A DNA stretch of 64,000 nucleotides from Myxococcus landrumus (lineage in GTDB: Bacteria > Myxococcota > Myxococcia > Myxococcales > Myxococcaceae), in NCBI RefSeq assembly GCF_017301635.1, contig NZ_CP071091.1, forward strand, positions 3,236,001 to 3,300,000. Reading direction: 5' to 3'. The notes under the pieces were generated by a model. It ran no database searches and had not been told where the DNA came from. It worked only from the letters and a program-made list of their open reading frames with translations. Shown piece by piece: positions 20,583 to 29,483 of this stretch. The translations under genes were made by a program, and so were the position numbers. Every line of letters starts with the position of its first letter. Position 1 is the first letter of the stretch.

Positions 20583-22025
20583 GTGCCGGATGACTTGGCC
20601 CCTAAGGGCCTACCCTCACCCCGAGGCGAGCACCCACCAGACGCCGCGAGCGAGCAACATTCCCTCGGTCGATTGTCTGCCCTGCATTTCTGGGAAGAAC
20701 TGCAAAAGGGTGCCTCACATTATCAACAGCATGGTTCCACGCGAGGCCCACCAGGCCGGGTGAGCCAGTTCTTTCATGGCATGAGCCTGCCGATCCACAT
20801 CGCGCGGGTGTTGCTCGCCGACCCAGTGGCGCGGCGGCGCTACGTGCGGGTGGGCATCCTTCAGACGGTCGCGGCGCTGGCATTGGCCCTGTCGTGCATG
20901 GGCTCGGCGAAGAAGGCAGCCAGCGCGGTGGAGAGCCCCATCTCCGAAGAAGAAATCGCGGCCGAGGTGCAGGAAGAGCTTTCCGAGGCCGGGATCAAGG
21001 AGGAGGCGGCGGACCAGGCCGCCAAGGACCAGGCCGCCCAAGATGAGGAGTTCGCGCGGAGGCTCCGTGACGTCGAGGCCGCGGCCGAAGGCGTGGAGGG
21101 AGGCCCATCGCTTCCCTCGGCCATCGCGGCGTTGGTGGCCACGGCCACGGCGAACAGTGGCGCTGACAACATCACGGTGACGAAGCAGGACGACGGCTCC
21201 ATGAAGGTGGAGCGGGCTCCCGAGCCTCGGACTTCGAAGAAGCATCGAAGCAAGGAGGAGAAGTCCGAGCCGGAGGAGCTGACGTACAAGGGCTTCTCGC
21301 TGACGGCCATCTCGTTCTGGGTCGCGCTGCTGGGTGCGCTGCAGATTGCGCAGTGGGTCATCATCGCGCTTTCGCGCGACTACCATGACGCCATCGCGAG
21401 AGAAGCCGCCCTGCTCACGCGAGTCGACCCCGATGACGAGGCCATCAATCCTCGTGTCCGGGTGAACGTGCCGTGGATGCGCAAGAAGGTGCGGCGGCGG
21501 GTGCGCGCCATGCTGCTCTTCGCCGCGGGCGTGCCGGCGGCCTTGTTGCTGTCGCTGCCATTCCGATGGATTGGGGTCGGCAACGAGGTGTTCACCGCCC
21601 TCACCTCGGTGTGGGGTATGTGGTGGCTGCTCGTGTTCACGGCGGCCAAGAGTGGGCAGGCCTGGGAGGCCCGCGAGGGACAGCGCCCGCCGTGGTTCCT
21701 GCGTGCGTGGACCTGGCTCACGACGCGAGTCCCCGGTTTCAGGTGGGGGATGTTCCAGCGCTATGGCGCCATGTGGAACGACCGGACCAAGGAAGTCTTC
21801 GAGCCAGTGGCGACCGTGGAGCGGCACCCGTGGGCATACGCGGGGCTCGCCCTCACGCGCTTCATCGGCTCGTTCGCGCCGCTGCGCTTCTTCGTGCGGC
21901 CGCTCATCCCCGTCGCGTCCGCGCACATCCTTCGTGAAGAGCGGATGAAGCTCGGGCCGCCACGACCTGACGGAGGCAGCGAGCCTCGAACCGCAAGCAA
22001 CTCGCCCATCAGCGACTCGCCGTAG
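20583..22025 (+). CDS. Unrecognised multi-pass membrane protein with acidic coiled-coil insert
   Basis: 480 residues from GTG 20583; no family recognised. A soluble N-terminus (1-85) is followed by one hydrophobic segment (VGILQTVAALALALSCMG, ~93-110), then a Glu/Ala-rich region predicted coiled (EEEIAAEVQEELSEAGIKEE; ~118-165), a Lys-rich stretch, and three or more further helices (AISFWVALLGALQIAQWVII ~240; AMLLFAAGVPAALLLSLPF ~305; VWGMWWLLVFTAA ~340). The charged tail may be cytoplasmic. It is divergent from the nucleotidase-like gene with less than 50 bp between starts, so promoters overlap. Confidence 0.6.
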   Translation: MPDDLAPKGLPSPRGEHPPDAASEQHSLGRLSALHFWEELQKGASHYQQHGSTRGPPGRVSQFFHGMSLPIHIARVLLADPVARRRYVRVGILQTVAALALALSCMGSAKKAASAVESPISEEEIAAEVQEELSEAGIKEEAADQAAKDQAAQDEEFARRLRDVEAAAEGVEGGPSLPSAIAALVATATANSGADNITVTKQDDGSMKVERAPEPRTSKKHRSKEEKSEPEELTYKGFSLTAISFWVALLGALQIAQWVIIALSRDYHDAIAREAALLTRVDPDDEAINPRVRVNVPWMRKKVRRRVRAMLLFAAGVPAALLLSLPFRWIGVGNEVFTALTSVWGMWWLLVFTAAKSGQAWEAREGQRPPWFLRAWTWLTTRVPGFRWGMFQRYGAMWNDRTKEVFEPVATVERHPWAYAGLALTRFIGSFAPLRFFVRPLIPVASAHILREERMKLGPPRPDGGSEPRTASNSPISDSP

Positions 22026-22177
22026 AGAGTCGCTGAGTCATACGCCCGAGAAGGCACGGCGGCGCTAGCGAGGAAGCACAGAGGAGTTGGTGCACCCGCT
22101 CGCGAAGGCCCGCGTGCTCAAGCCCCATCGCCGCGCATACACCACGCCTCGTCCAACAGTGGACCCAGGAGAAACGG

Positions 22178-22370
22178 GCTCACGCGCCAGCCACTAGACG
22201 CGCTGCAAAGGCATCACCGCCTTGAGTGCACTGCCGCCTCGGATTGCAACTGAGCCCGAGGCGACCAAGCTCACGCGGGAGCCAAGAGACGCTCTGTAGA
22301 GAGCTCACCGCCTCGAGTGCACTGCCACGCCACCTCGGCTCGCAACAGAGCCCGAGGAAACCAGGCTCAC
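22178..22370. repeat. Imperfect ~91-96-bp tandem repeat in a non-coding tract
   Basis: The gap 22026-22393 holds no supported gene. Two adjacent copies start at 22178 (91 bp) and 22269 (96 bp), both opening GCTCACGCG and sharing TGAGTGCACTGCC/CGAGTGCACTGCC and GAGCCCGAGG blocks; a third truncated copy starts at 22365 (GCTCAC). Sequence just before 22178 (GGACCCAGGAGAAACGG) resembles the end of a unit, hinting at an older, decayed copy. It is not CRISPR-like: units are contiguous with no spacers. Confidence 0.7.
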
Positions 22371-22393
22371 ACTCCAACAACGCCGCGCACTGC

Positions 22394-25300
22394 TCAGGCA
22401 TCTCCGCCGCGCGTACGCCGCTGCGTCGTCGTCGGCTCGGGAGCATCTGGCACAGGGCCCGTGGGAAGCGGGGGCGCGACGGGCGGCTGCGGGGCCGTCA
22501 TCTCCAGCCGCTCGCCCGTTTCGCGCGAGTCCGGCAGCGCGATGAGGGCCTGGAGCTGGAGGCTCACCGCGCGGAAGAAGCCCGTGAGCAGCTCGGGCCT
22601 GTCCGCCAACAGGTCCAGGAAGTCGCGCCGGTCGATGATGAGCACGCGCGTATCCACCGCGGCCACCATGTCCGTGGGACGCGGCGCCCCATCGAGCAAG
22701 CTCACCTCGCCAAAGGCCTGCTTGCCCTGGAAGCGCAGCACATGCTCGCCATCGTGGAACGCATCGATGGCGCCATCGACGATGACGTAGAGCGCATCGC
22801 CCGGGTCGCCCTGAGCGTAGATGCGCTCACCCGCCCGGAAGAAGCCCTCGCGCGCCACCGCGGCGATGGCCGCGATGTCATCCACGTCGCTCTGGGAGAA
22901 GACGCTCACGCCCTCCAAGGCGAACATCCGTTGGACAATGCGGTCGCTCAACTCACCCTCCTGCGGGAGCACATCCAGCCCGTTCACCCGAGCGACATGG
23001 CGGGCACACGCGCGCAGCACCACGTCCTCGCTCTGCACCAGCGCCGCCAACCTGCGCCACAGCCGCCCCGACGCACCCAGAGGCAGCTCGCGGTGATGCG
23101 CCTCCACCTGCTCCATCACCAGCTCCCGGTCCTCTTCCGAGAGCAGGTTGTCCAACAACTCCAGCGCCAACGCCCGCCGCCGCGCATCCTGTCCCACCAG
23201 GTTGTAGTGGATGCCGCGCATGCGCTGCGACGAGTCCAGCAACCCGAGCAGGAAGAACGACAGCTCGAGCGCCTGGTCCAACCGGTCGCCCACCGCGCGA
23301 GTGAGCAGTGAGCCATCCCCCAGCGCCGCCCGAACGTCGCGATAGGCCCCCACCAGCGAGCGGTAGACATCCCGCCGGCGGATCAGCGCATCGCGCACCC
23401 GGTCCACGTCCACGGGATGCTCGGGGTGTTCATCGCGAAGCCGCGAGAGCTGCGCACCGATGCGGAAGTGCAGCGACGCATCATCCCGCACATTCGAGAA
23501 CAGCAGCGCATCCAGCGCCGCCGGTGTACCGATTCCGCGCAGCACCCGAGGCAGCTGCAGCCGCATCGCCAGCGGAGCCCGCCGGTTGTTGAGCTGCTCC
23601 TCCATCAGCGGCGTCACCGCGTCCCCCAGCGCCACCAGGGCCTCGCGCGTCGTCTTGCGCTCCTCGCGCCAGGTGAGGAACGGCAACAAACGCGGAGCCA
23701 GGTCCACGTAACCGCCCTCCCCCACCGCGGCCAGCGCCACACGGCGCACCGTTCCATCACTGTCTTCGAGATAGCGGGCCAACGGCCCGGTGAAGCGCGA
23801 ATCCTGGAGACGCCCCAGGAGCTTCGCCACCTCACGTCGCTCCATCACGGGAGCGCCTTCTCCCCGCGCGAGCAACTCCTCGAGCGAGGCCAACGCCACC
23901 GCGCTGCCCGTCGACTTCACCAGCGCGCCGATGGCCGCGCACCGAAGCCCCACGTCCGGATGGTTGAGGAGTGCCGGCAAGAGCCGCTCGGCGCGCTCCG
24001 GGGACAGCCGCGCCAGCGCCCAGACCGCCTGGTCCCGAGGACGCCGAGGCCCTTCCTCCACCAGCCGCTCCAGCACCGGCGCCAGCTCCCGAGCCTCCAG
24101 CTCCAGCGCCAGCGCGACACCGCGCTCCAGCACGCGCTCATGCGGATGGCGAAGCAGCGCGGGCAGGTGTGGCCGCAGCGACACCTGGGCCTGCTCCATC
24201 AAGTCCACCGCGCGCAGCACCCGATCCGGCACGGGCGCGGAGAGGGCCTCCGTCAGCAGGCGTTGATCCTCCTCGCCCTCCAGCGCCACGGATTCCTCTT
24301 CGTGCGCGCCCACCTGCTCGCCCAGCGCCGCCACATAGGCGGGCTTGAGACGCAGCAGCAGCCCCACCAGCGCCGCGCACATGCCCACCACCGCCAGCGC
24401 CATCGTCTCGCCCGTGGCGGCACGTCCAGCGCCGATGAGCAGCAGACCCGCCACCACCACACCGCCCTTGCGGAGCAGTCCGTCCACCGCGGCGCGAAGG
24501 CCCTCGCGCTGCCCATCCGGTACCGCCGCGTAGAGCAGCTGGATGCCCACCGGAAGGATGGAGTAGTTCACCGCGGTCTCCAGCAGCCGAAGCAGGTGGA
24601 GGGGCCACAGGCTGGGCGTGATGAGCGACGCGGCCGCCAACGGAACGATGACCAGGGGCACCAGCGCCACATAGCCCAGCAGCCCCAACCGCTTGAGCAA
24701 CCGCTGGGTCAACAGCAACTGGAACGCCACGCAGAACAGGCCGATGTAGAGCTGCAACGAGCCGAAGAGCGCGGCCATCGCGTCCTCGCTCATCGTGCCT
24801 TCCAGTCGCAGACGGAACAGGTAGTCCACGAAGGCCGACAGCACCGCGAAGGAAATCCCCAGCGCCGCGAGCACCTGCGCGTAGGGGCTCTTCGCCAGGT
24901 AGCTGAACGCCATGAACGACGCTGGCGCGGTGCGGCCCTGGGGCGCGGAGGGAGGCGGCTCGCCCCGGTAGAGGTGGTGGAAGATGGCGCCCGCGGCCAA
25001 CAACCCCAGCGCTCCGCTGACCACCATGGCGGGAGTCCCGAGCCGCTCGGCCAACCGCTGGACGAGCAACCCACCCACCATGCCGCCCCCCATGGCGAAG
25101 CCATTGAGGGCCGTGAAGGCCTTGCGAGCCTCCCGCGCATCGAAGGCCGCGGACATCCGCGCCCAGAACCGGAAGGACACGAACGTGGAGAACGTGTCGA
25201 CGAACAGGTACAGCCCCAACGCCGGCGTGCGGTAGCCCGCCCACAGCGCCAACGCGAATCCCAGCGTGAGCACCCCACCCACACCCGTCAGGACTCCCGG

Positions 25301-25525
25301 CGACTCCAGCGGAGAGTTCGGCTTGGAGCGCGGCAACAACGTGAGCGCCGCGGTGATGAGTGCCCCCAGGAGGTACAGGTAGGGCATCGCCTGCGACTCG
25401 AAACGCGACAGCACCAGCGCGTTGGCCGCCGACTTCAGTTGCGTCACACCCGCGATGAGCGCGAACTGAAAGGCAGCCGCCGGCCATAGTCGGCGGTTCC
25501 AGGATGAGGAGTCGGAGGGGGACAC
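22394..25525 (-). CDS. NTT-type (ATP/ADP translocase-like) transporter fused to HEAT repeats and a cyclic-nucleotide-binding domain
   Basis: 1043 residues from a GTG start. Residues ~15-420: about 12 membrane helices resembling the nucleotide transporter (NTT)/MFS fold (LKSAANALVLSRFESQAMPY near the N-terminus). Residues ~430-840: alpha-helical HEAT-like repeats (RPRDQAVWALARLSPERAER; VGLRCAAIGALVKSTGS). Residues ~880-1010: a CRP/cNMP-binding barrel (GERIYAQGDPGDALYVIVDG, FGEVSLLDGAPRPTDMVA) with the phosphate-binding-cassette Glu and Arg. Fusions of this order have been reported in the NTT family of free-living bacteria. Substrate unknown; gating by a nucleotide ligand is inference. Confidence 0.8.
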   Translation of the reverse strand: MSPSDSSSWNRRLWPAAAFQFALIAGVTQLKSAANALVLSRFESQAMPYLYLLGALITAALTLLPRSKPNSPLESPGVLTGVGGVLTLGFALALWAGYRTPALGLYLFVDTFSTFVSFRFWARMSAAFDAREARKAFTALNGFAMGGGMVGGLLVQRLAERLGTPAMVVSGALGLLAAGAIFHHLYRGEPPPSAPQGRTAPASFMAFSYLAKSPYAQVLAALGISFAVLSAFVDYLFRLRLEGTMSEDAMAALFGSLQLYIGLFCVAFQLLLTQRLLKRLGLLGYVALVPLVIVPLAAASLITPSLWPLHLLRLLETAVNYSILPVGIQLLYAAVPDGQREGLRAAVDGLLRKGGVVVAGLLLIGAGRAATGETMALAVVGMCAALVGLLLRLKPAYVAALGEQVGAHEEESVALEGEEDQRLLTEALSAPVPDRVLRAVDLMEQAQVSLRPHLPALLRHPHERVLERGVALALELEARELAPVLERLVEEGPRRPRDQAVWALARLSPERAERLLPALLNHPDVGLRCAAIGALVKSTGSAVALASLEELLARGEGAPVMERREVAKLLGRLQDSRFTGPLARYLEDSDGTVRRVALAAVGEGGYVDLAPRLLPFLTWREERKTTREALVALGDAVTPLMEEQLNNRRAPLAMRLQLPRVLRGIGTPAALDALLFSNVRDDASLHFRIGAQLSRLRDEHPEHPVDVDRVRDALIRRRDVYRSLVGAYRDVRAALGDGSLLTRAVGDRLDQALELSFFLLGLLDSSQRMRGIHYNLVGQDARRRALALELLDNLLSEEDRELVMEQVEAHHRELPLGASGRLWRRLAALVQSEDVVLRACARHVARVNGLDVLPQEGELSDRIVQRMFALEGVSVFSQSDVDDIAAIAAVAREGFFRAGERIYAQGDPGDALYVIVDGAIDAFHDGEHVLRFQGKQAFGEVSLLDGAPRPTDMVAAVDTRVLIIDRRDFLDLLADRPELLTGFFRAVSLQLQALIALPDSRETGERLEMTAPQPPVAPPLPTGPVPDAPEPTTTQRRTRGGDA

Positions 25526-25710
25526 GGTGCGCGAGGGACGAGGTGGCTACCCCACCACCCCGATAGCCATGAATACCACAGTCGCCCCTGGGACCGCCCC
25601 CCTTCCACTACCTCCTCCCAGCAGGTGTTCAGCCCGAAGCGAACAGGCTGTGTTCCCTGCCCGTACCCACCGAGCCCCCGTCCGCTGGCGGACGCGGCTA
25701 CACTGCGCCG

Positions 25711-26514
25711 GTGACGATGGCCCCCGAGACACTGCTGGACGGCACCCACACGGTGCTCACCCCTGAGTACGTGGAGTTCCGCTTCACCCTGGCGGGCCTG
25801 TACTCCCGGTTCCTCGCCTGGCTGGTGGACGCGGCCATCGTCCTGGTCCTCAGCGCCATGACGCTGTTGACGCTGAGCCTCACGATGATCGCCTTTCCCG
25901 GCGTGGCCAGCGCCCTGGGCATCGTCGTCTACTTCCTGGTGGACTGGGGCTACGGCATCGCCCTGGAGACGGCGTGGAGCGGCCAGACGGTGGGCAAGCG
26001 GCTCCTCTCCCTGCGTGTCATCCAGGAGAGCGGCGTGCGCATTGGCTTCTATCACGCGGCCCTGCGCAACCTGGTGCGTCCGGTGGACCGGCTGCCGTTC
26101 CTCTACCTGGTGGGAGGGGTGGCGGCCATGGTCTCCGGCTCCCAGCAGCGGCTGGGGGACATGCTGGCCGGCACCATCGTCGTGCGCGAGCGGAAGCTGA
26201 AGGTGCCGTCCGCCATCAGCGCCACGGGCGAAGAGGGCCTGCTGGCGGATCCGCTCTTCGTCTCGCGCGTGAAGCGGCTGTCGACGGAGGAACGGGAGGT
26301 GGTGCTCACCGCCGCCCTGCGCCGCGAGGAGTTGCGGATGGATGCACGCCTGCGCCTGTTCGCCGCGCTGGGCACCCGGCTTCAGGATGCCCTGGCCATG
26401 GAGAAGCCAGCTCACCTCTCCGACGAGAAGTGGACCCTGCTGGTCGCCGCGGCCCTGCTGCCCCCCAAGGCCGCGCGCGGCACCCGGCCACCGCGCGCCC
26501 AGGCCCTGGGGTGA
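25711..26514 (+). CDS. RDD-family membrane protein
   Basis: 267 residues from GTG 25711 (ATG 25717 is an alternative). RDD signature at the start of helix one (LYSRFLAWLVDAAIVLVL), second helix pair (LGIVVYFLVDWGYGIALE), GQTVGKRLLSLRVI, and QQRLGDMLAGTIVV, all hallmark RDD blocks within residues 30-165. A soluble helical tail follows (~165-267). RDD proteins commonly travel with SpoIIM, MoxR and DUF58 genes; here the gene is about 8 kb from that set. Transport function suspected for the family but not shown. It ends 7 bp from a convergent gene. Confidence 0.85.
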   Translation: MTMAPETLLDGTHTVLTPEYVEFRFTLAGLYSRFLAWLVDAAIVLVLSAMTLLTLSLTMIAFPGVASALGIVVYFLVDWGYGIALETAWSGQTVGKRLLSLRVIQESGVRIGFYHAALRNLVRPVDRLPFLYLVGGVAAMVSGSQQRLGDMLAGTIVVRERKLKVPSAISATGEEGLLADPLFVSRVKRLSTEEREVVLTAALRREELRMDARLRLFAALGTRLQDALAMEKPAHLSDEKWTLLVAAALLPPKAARGTRPPRAQALG

Positions 26515-26521
26515 ACGCCGC

Positions 26522-27040
26522 CTAGAAGTAGGCCGCCATTCCCGCCGACACCGTCACCGAGTTCTGCGTCTTCTCGTTGAGCGCGATGTAGATGTTGTAC
26601 TGCGCCCGCAGGCCCGCGCTCACGGAGTCCGACAGGAAGAAGTCCAGGCCCGCGTTGGGACCAATGCCCACGAAGTTGCTCGTGGCCGTCTTGAACACGA
26701 TGAGGTAGCTGAGGTCCGCGCCGACATAGGGCCGGATGGACTCTTCCATCAGCAGGTAGCGCAGGCCCAGCGACGGGGCCAGGCCCACCACGCGCTTCTT
26801 GTCGTTGCTGGTGTTGTCTCGCGGGAAGGCAATCTTCGAGTAGGACACCACCTCGAAGCCGTTCTCGATGTAGAGGCTGGCATCGATGCCCAGGAAGAAC
26901 GCGTTGTCCAACCCATTGGTGTTGTTGAAGTCCATGTAACCCAGCGACAATCCGAGACTGCGATTGGCGAACTGGGCATGAGCCGGAGCCGCCCCAAGCA
27001 GGGCCAGGGCGAACGTGAGGGTGCAGAGCAGGGTACGCAT
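26522..27040 (-). CDS. Small outer-membrane beta-barrel protein
   Basis: 172 residues from ATG 27040, chosen because it gives a clean signal peptide (LLCTLTFALALLGAAPAHAQ); a longer frame to 27064 adds eight residues before it. The mature part has alternating aromatic/hydrophobic strands (LGLSLGYMDFNNTNG, YVGADLSYLIVF, GLRAQYNIYIAL) and ends in the aromatic residue Phe (AAYF), the usual C-terminal barrel signature. About eight strands are expected. Function unknown. It is divergent from the TPR lipoprotein gene, with 100 bp between start codons. Confidence 0.7.
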   Translation of the reverse strand: MRTLLCTLTFALALLGAAPAHAQFANRSLGLSLGYMDFNNTNGLDNAFFLGIDASLYIENGFEVVSYSKIAFPRDNTSNDKKRVVGLAPSLGLRYLLMEESIRPYVGADLSYLIVFKTATSNFVGIGPNAGLDFFLSDSVSAGLRAQYNIYIALNEKTQNSVTVSAGMAAYF

Positions 27041-27140
27041 GGGCCACCACTCTAACCGGTGCAACCCTTGGAAATCAGCCCGGATTGAGCCCCGCCCGGC
27101 CGTTGCACGGGAGGGGGCGCTCTCCTACACTCGGGCGGCC

Positions 27141-28202
27141 ATGCGTCTTGCTCGTCTTGCCTCCGCGCTTTCCTGGGTCTGCGTGCTTCCGCTCGCCGCC
27201 TGCTTGTCCACTCCGCCGCCCCATGAGCGCGCGCTCATCAACAATGAGCTGTGCGTGCAGGAGCTCAACAACCAGGACCTGGTCCGCGCGGAAGTCTATT
27301 GCGACCTGGGCCTGGAGTTCTCCCCTCAGTACGCGGACTTGTGGGCCAACAAGGGCCTCATCGCCATGTACGCGGGGCGCACGGAAGACGCGAAGAAGCA
27401 CTTCATCAAGGCCCTGCGCTTCAACCAGGAGCACCTGCAGGCCTACCAGAGCCTGGGCCACCTCTACACGGAAGAGGGCGCCTACGGTAAGGCCCACGAC
27501 AACTTCCGCCGCGCCCTCAAGGTGAACCCGGACAACATCGATACGCGCTACAACCTCGCGTTCACCTTGATGAAGATGGGCAAGACGGTGGAGGCCAAGA
27601 AGGAGCTGCGCACCGTCCTCGCCGTCAACCCGAACCTGGCGCAGGCCCACCACACCCTGGGCATCATCGCCTACGGGGAGGAGCAGTACGAGGAGGCCGC
27701 GGAGCACATGGCGCAGGCCACGGCCCTGGACCCGAACTTCGGCGATGCCTGGCACGACTACGGCACCACGCTGATGGAGCTGGGCCGCTTCGCCGACGCC
27801 CGCGAGGCCTTTGGCAACTGCCTCCAGCTCAACCCCAAGGCCACCAGTTGCACCAACAACCTGGCCCTGGCCCAGCGCAAGGCCGCCCTCACCGACAAGG
27901 CCTTCAAGGAGATCAAGGACACCCAGCAGGCGGAGAACTCCGCCCCCGCCCTCTTCATGCTGGCCCGCCAGTACCGCGAGAAGGGGCTTCTGGCCGAAGA
28001 GGAGGCCACTTACAGGAAGTGCGTGAAGCTCGACGGCAAGTTCGCCCCCTGCCACTACGGCCTCTTCGAGCTCTACCAGGAGGCCAACAAACACGAGCAC
28101 GCGGGGGTGGCCTGCAAGAACTTCTTGAAGTATGCGACCTCGGAAGAGTTCCCCACCGAGTATCAGTCGTGCGAGAAGTACATGAGCAACGCGACGTTCT
28201 GA
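27141..28202 (+). CDS. TPR-repeat lipoprotein (Tgl/PilF-like plan)
   Basis: 353 residues from ATG 27141. Lipobox LPLAAC. About eight tandem TPRs from residue ~35 to ~300 (e.g. LQAYQSLGHLYTEEGAYGKA, IDTRYNLAFTLMKMGKTVEA), then a Cys-rich C-terminal region with four spaced Cys (KCVKL, APCHYG, VACKNF, SCEKY). The plan resembles outer-membrane pilotins such as Tgl, which assist secretin assembly, but length and Cys content differ. It precedes the FHA gene by 34 bp and probably shares a transcript with it, next to the T3SS locus. Confidence 0.75.
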   Translation: MRLARLASALSWVCVLPLAACLSTPPPHERALINNELCVQELNNQDLVRAEVYCDLGLEFSPQYADLWANKGLIAMYAGRTEDAKKHFIKALRFNQEHLQAYQSLGHLYTEEGAYGKAHDNFRRALKVNPDNIDTRYNLAFTLMKMGKTVEAKKELRTVLAVNPNLAQAHHTLGIIAYGEEQYEEAAEHMAQATALDPNFGDAWHDYGTTLMELGRFADAREAFGNCLQLNPKATSCTNNLALAQRKAALTDKAFKEIKDTQQAENSAPALFMLARQYREKGLLAEEEATYRKCVKLDGKFAPCHYGLFELYQEANKHEHAGVACKNFLKYATSEEFPTEYQSCEKYMSNATF

Positions 28203-28236
28203 TGTCCCGTGGTCCCCTGTCTCCACTGTTCCCTCG

Positions 28237-29301
28237 ATGAGCGTCCGTCTCACCGTCACACAGCGCAGCGAGGCCGGTGCCCAGGGCACCGAGATCGTCC
28301 TCGACGATGCGGTCATCACCTTGGGCCGGGACAAGACCTGTCAGGTCGTGTTGGCCCAGCAGGCCGTGTCGCGGAACCACGCCCGCATCTGCCAGGAAGG
28401 GCACAACTTCTTCCTCGAGGACCTGGGGAGCGCCTACGGCACCCAGCTCAACGGGAAGGCCCTGCCCAAGGGTGAGAAACGCGCCCTGCGCAACGGTGAC
28501 GTCATCGCCATTGCCCAGTACGACGTGCGGTTCGACCGGGTGCTGGAGCTCAACGGCGACGCCACCTCGGAGAAGACGTCGTTCATTGCCCGCGGCAACC
28601 TGAAGGACGTCATGCGCGGGCTGTCCGGCACGGAGGAGCGCTACCTCCGCATCATGAATGGCCCTCGCGAGGGCGAGCGCATCGAGATTGGGGACGCGCA
28701 GGAAATCGTCATCGGCCGCGACGAGAAGGAAGCCGACCTCGTCATCAAGGACGACCTCACCTCCCGCAAGCACGCCAAGATTCGCCGCGACTGGTCCGGA
28801 ACCCATGTGGAGGACCTGGGCAGCCGCAACGGAATCAAGGTCAACAAGAAGCGGGTGAACCGCAAGGCGCTCAAGGACAACGACGAGGTGGAAGTGGGCG
28901 GTACGCGCTTCCTCTACGTCGACCCCGCGGAGCCCGCCGAGGAGCCCGTCCAACTGGCCCCCGAGGTCAAGAAGAGCCCTCCGCCCTCACCTCCGCGCCC
29001 TGCCCCCGTTCGCAAGGAAGCCAAGCCGGAGCCAGAACCCGAGCCGGAGCCCGCACCTCCCGAGCCAGAGCCCGCTCCGCCGGAGGTCTCCTCCGAGTCC
29101 CCCGCCTCCGAAGAGCCCGACCCGTCCTCCTCCGAGGAGCCGGTGCAGCCCTCCGCGGAGAACTCCGTCCCGGACGAAGTGGCTCCGAACGGGGCCCTGG
29201 CCATGCTCAAGGACAAGGAGAAGCTTGTCCCGCTCGTCGTCATGGGCGTGGTGGGGTTGGTGTTCCTGGTGCTGCTCATCGCCGTGGTCGCTGGCGCCTG
29301 A
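28237..29301 (+). CDS. Twin-FHA-domain membrane protein; SctD candidate
   Basis: 354 residues. FHA domain 1 (residues ~5-95): LGRDKTCQVVL, SRNHARI, DLGSAYGTQLNG. FHA domain 2 (~135-230): IGRDEKEADLVI, SRKHAKI, DLGSRNGIKVN. Both keep the Arg and Ser-Arg-x-His phosphothreonine contacts. A Pro/Glu-rich linker (~235-315) leads to one C-terminal helix (LVPLVVMGVVGLVFLVLLIAVV) ending at the terminus. T3SS SctD proteins have a cytoplasmic FHA-like domain, a membrane helix and a periplasmic ring part; here the periplasmic part is missing. It sits tail to tail with sctV. Could instead be a phospho-signalling adaptor. Confidence 0.7.
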   Translation: MSVRLTVTQRSEAGAQGTEIVLDDAVITLGRDKTCQVVLAQQAVSRNHARICQEGHNFFLEDLGSAYGTQLNGKALPKGEKRALRNGDVIAIAQYDVRFDRVLELNGDATSEKTSFIARGNLKDVMRGLSGTEERYLRIMNGPREGERIEIGDAQEIVIGRDEKEADLVIKDDLTSRKHAKIRRDWSGTHVEDLGSRNGIKVNKKRVNRKALKDNDEVEVGGTRFLYVDPAEPAEEPVQLAPEVKKSPPPSPPRPAPVRKEAKPEPEPEPEPAPPEPEPAPPEVSSESPASEEPDPSSSEEPVQPSAENSVPDEVAPNGALAMLKDKEKLVPLVVMGVVGLVFLVLLIAVVAGA

Positions 29302-29443
29302 GCCGCGCAGTCCCTCTCAGCGAGACCCCGTCATGAGGCTCTTCGAGTCCTCGGGGCACCCCATGTCCTGAAACACGAAGTCCCGCTGTGCCTCCCTTCC
29401 GGATGCACGCGCGGGACCTTGTGGTGAAGCACGACGCTTCAGG

Positions 29444-29467
29444 GGAGCCCCCCTGGAGAGGGGCTCC
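29444..29467 (-). terminator. Possible terminator at the end of the sctV transcript
   Basis: Stem GGAGCCCC / GGGGCTCC with an 8-base loop, 17 bp beyond the sctV stop; no T-tract on the minus strand. It lies between convergent genes. The rest of the 182-bp gap shows no supported gene. Confidence 0.4.
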
Positions 29468-29483
29468 TCCCTGCTACCCACGG

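Noticed and set aside
22178-22370. CRISPR array
   Set aside because: The repeats are 91-96 bp, contiguous and imperfect, with no unique spacers and no cas genes.
22180-22446. An 88-codon minus-strand gene over the tandem repeat
   Set aside because: It is the read-through of the repeat units, with no ribosome site or recognisable domain, and it overlaps the end of the NTT fusion gene.
23417-25489. A 690-codon plus-strand frame opposite the NTT fusion
   Set aside because: Composition is Gln/Arg/His-biased without hydrophobic cores; the opposite strand has clear transporter, HEAT and cNMP domains.
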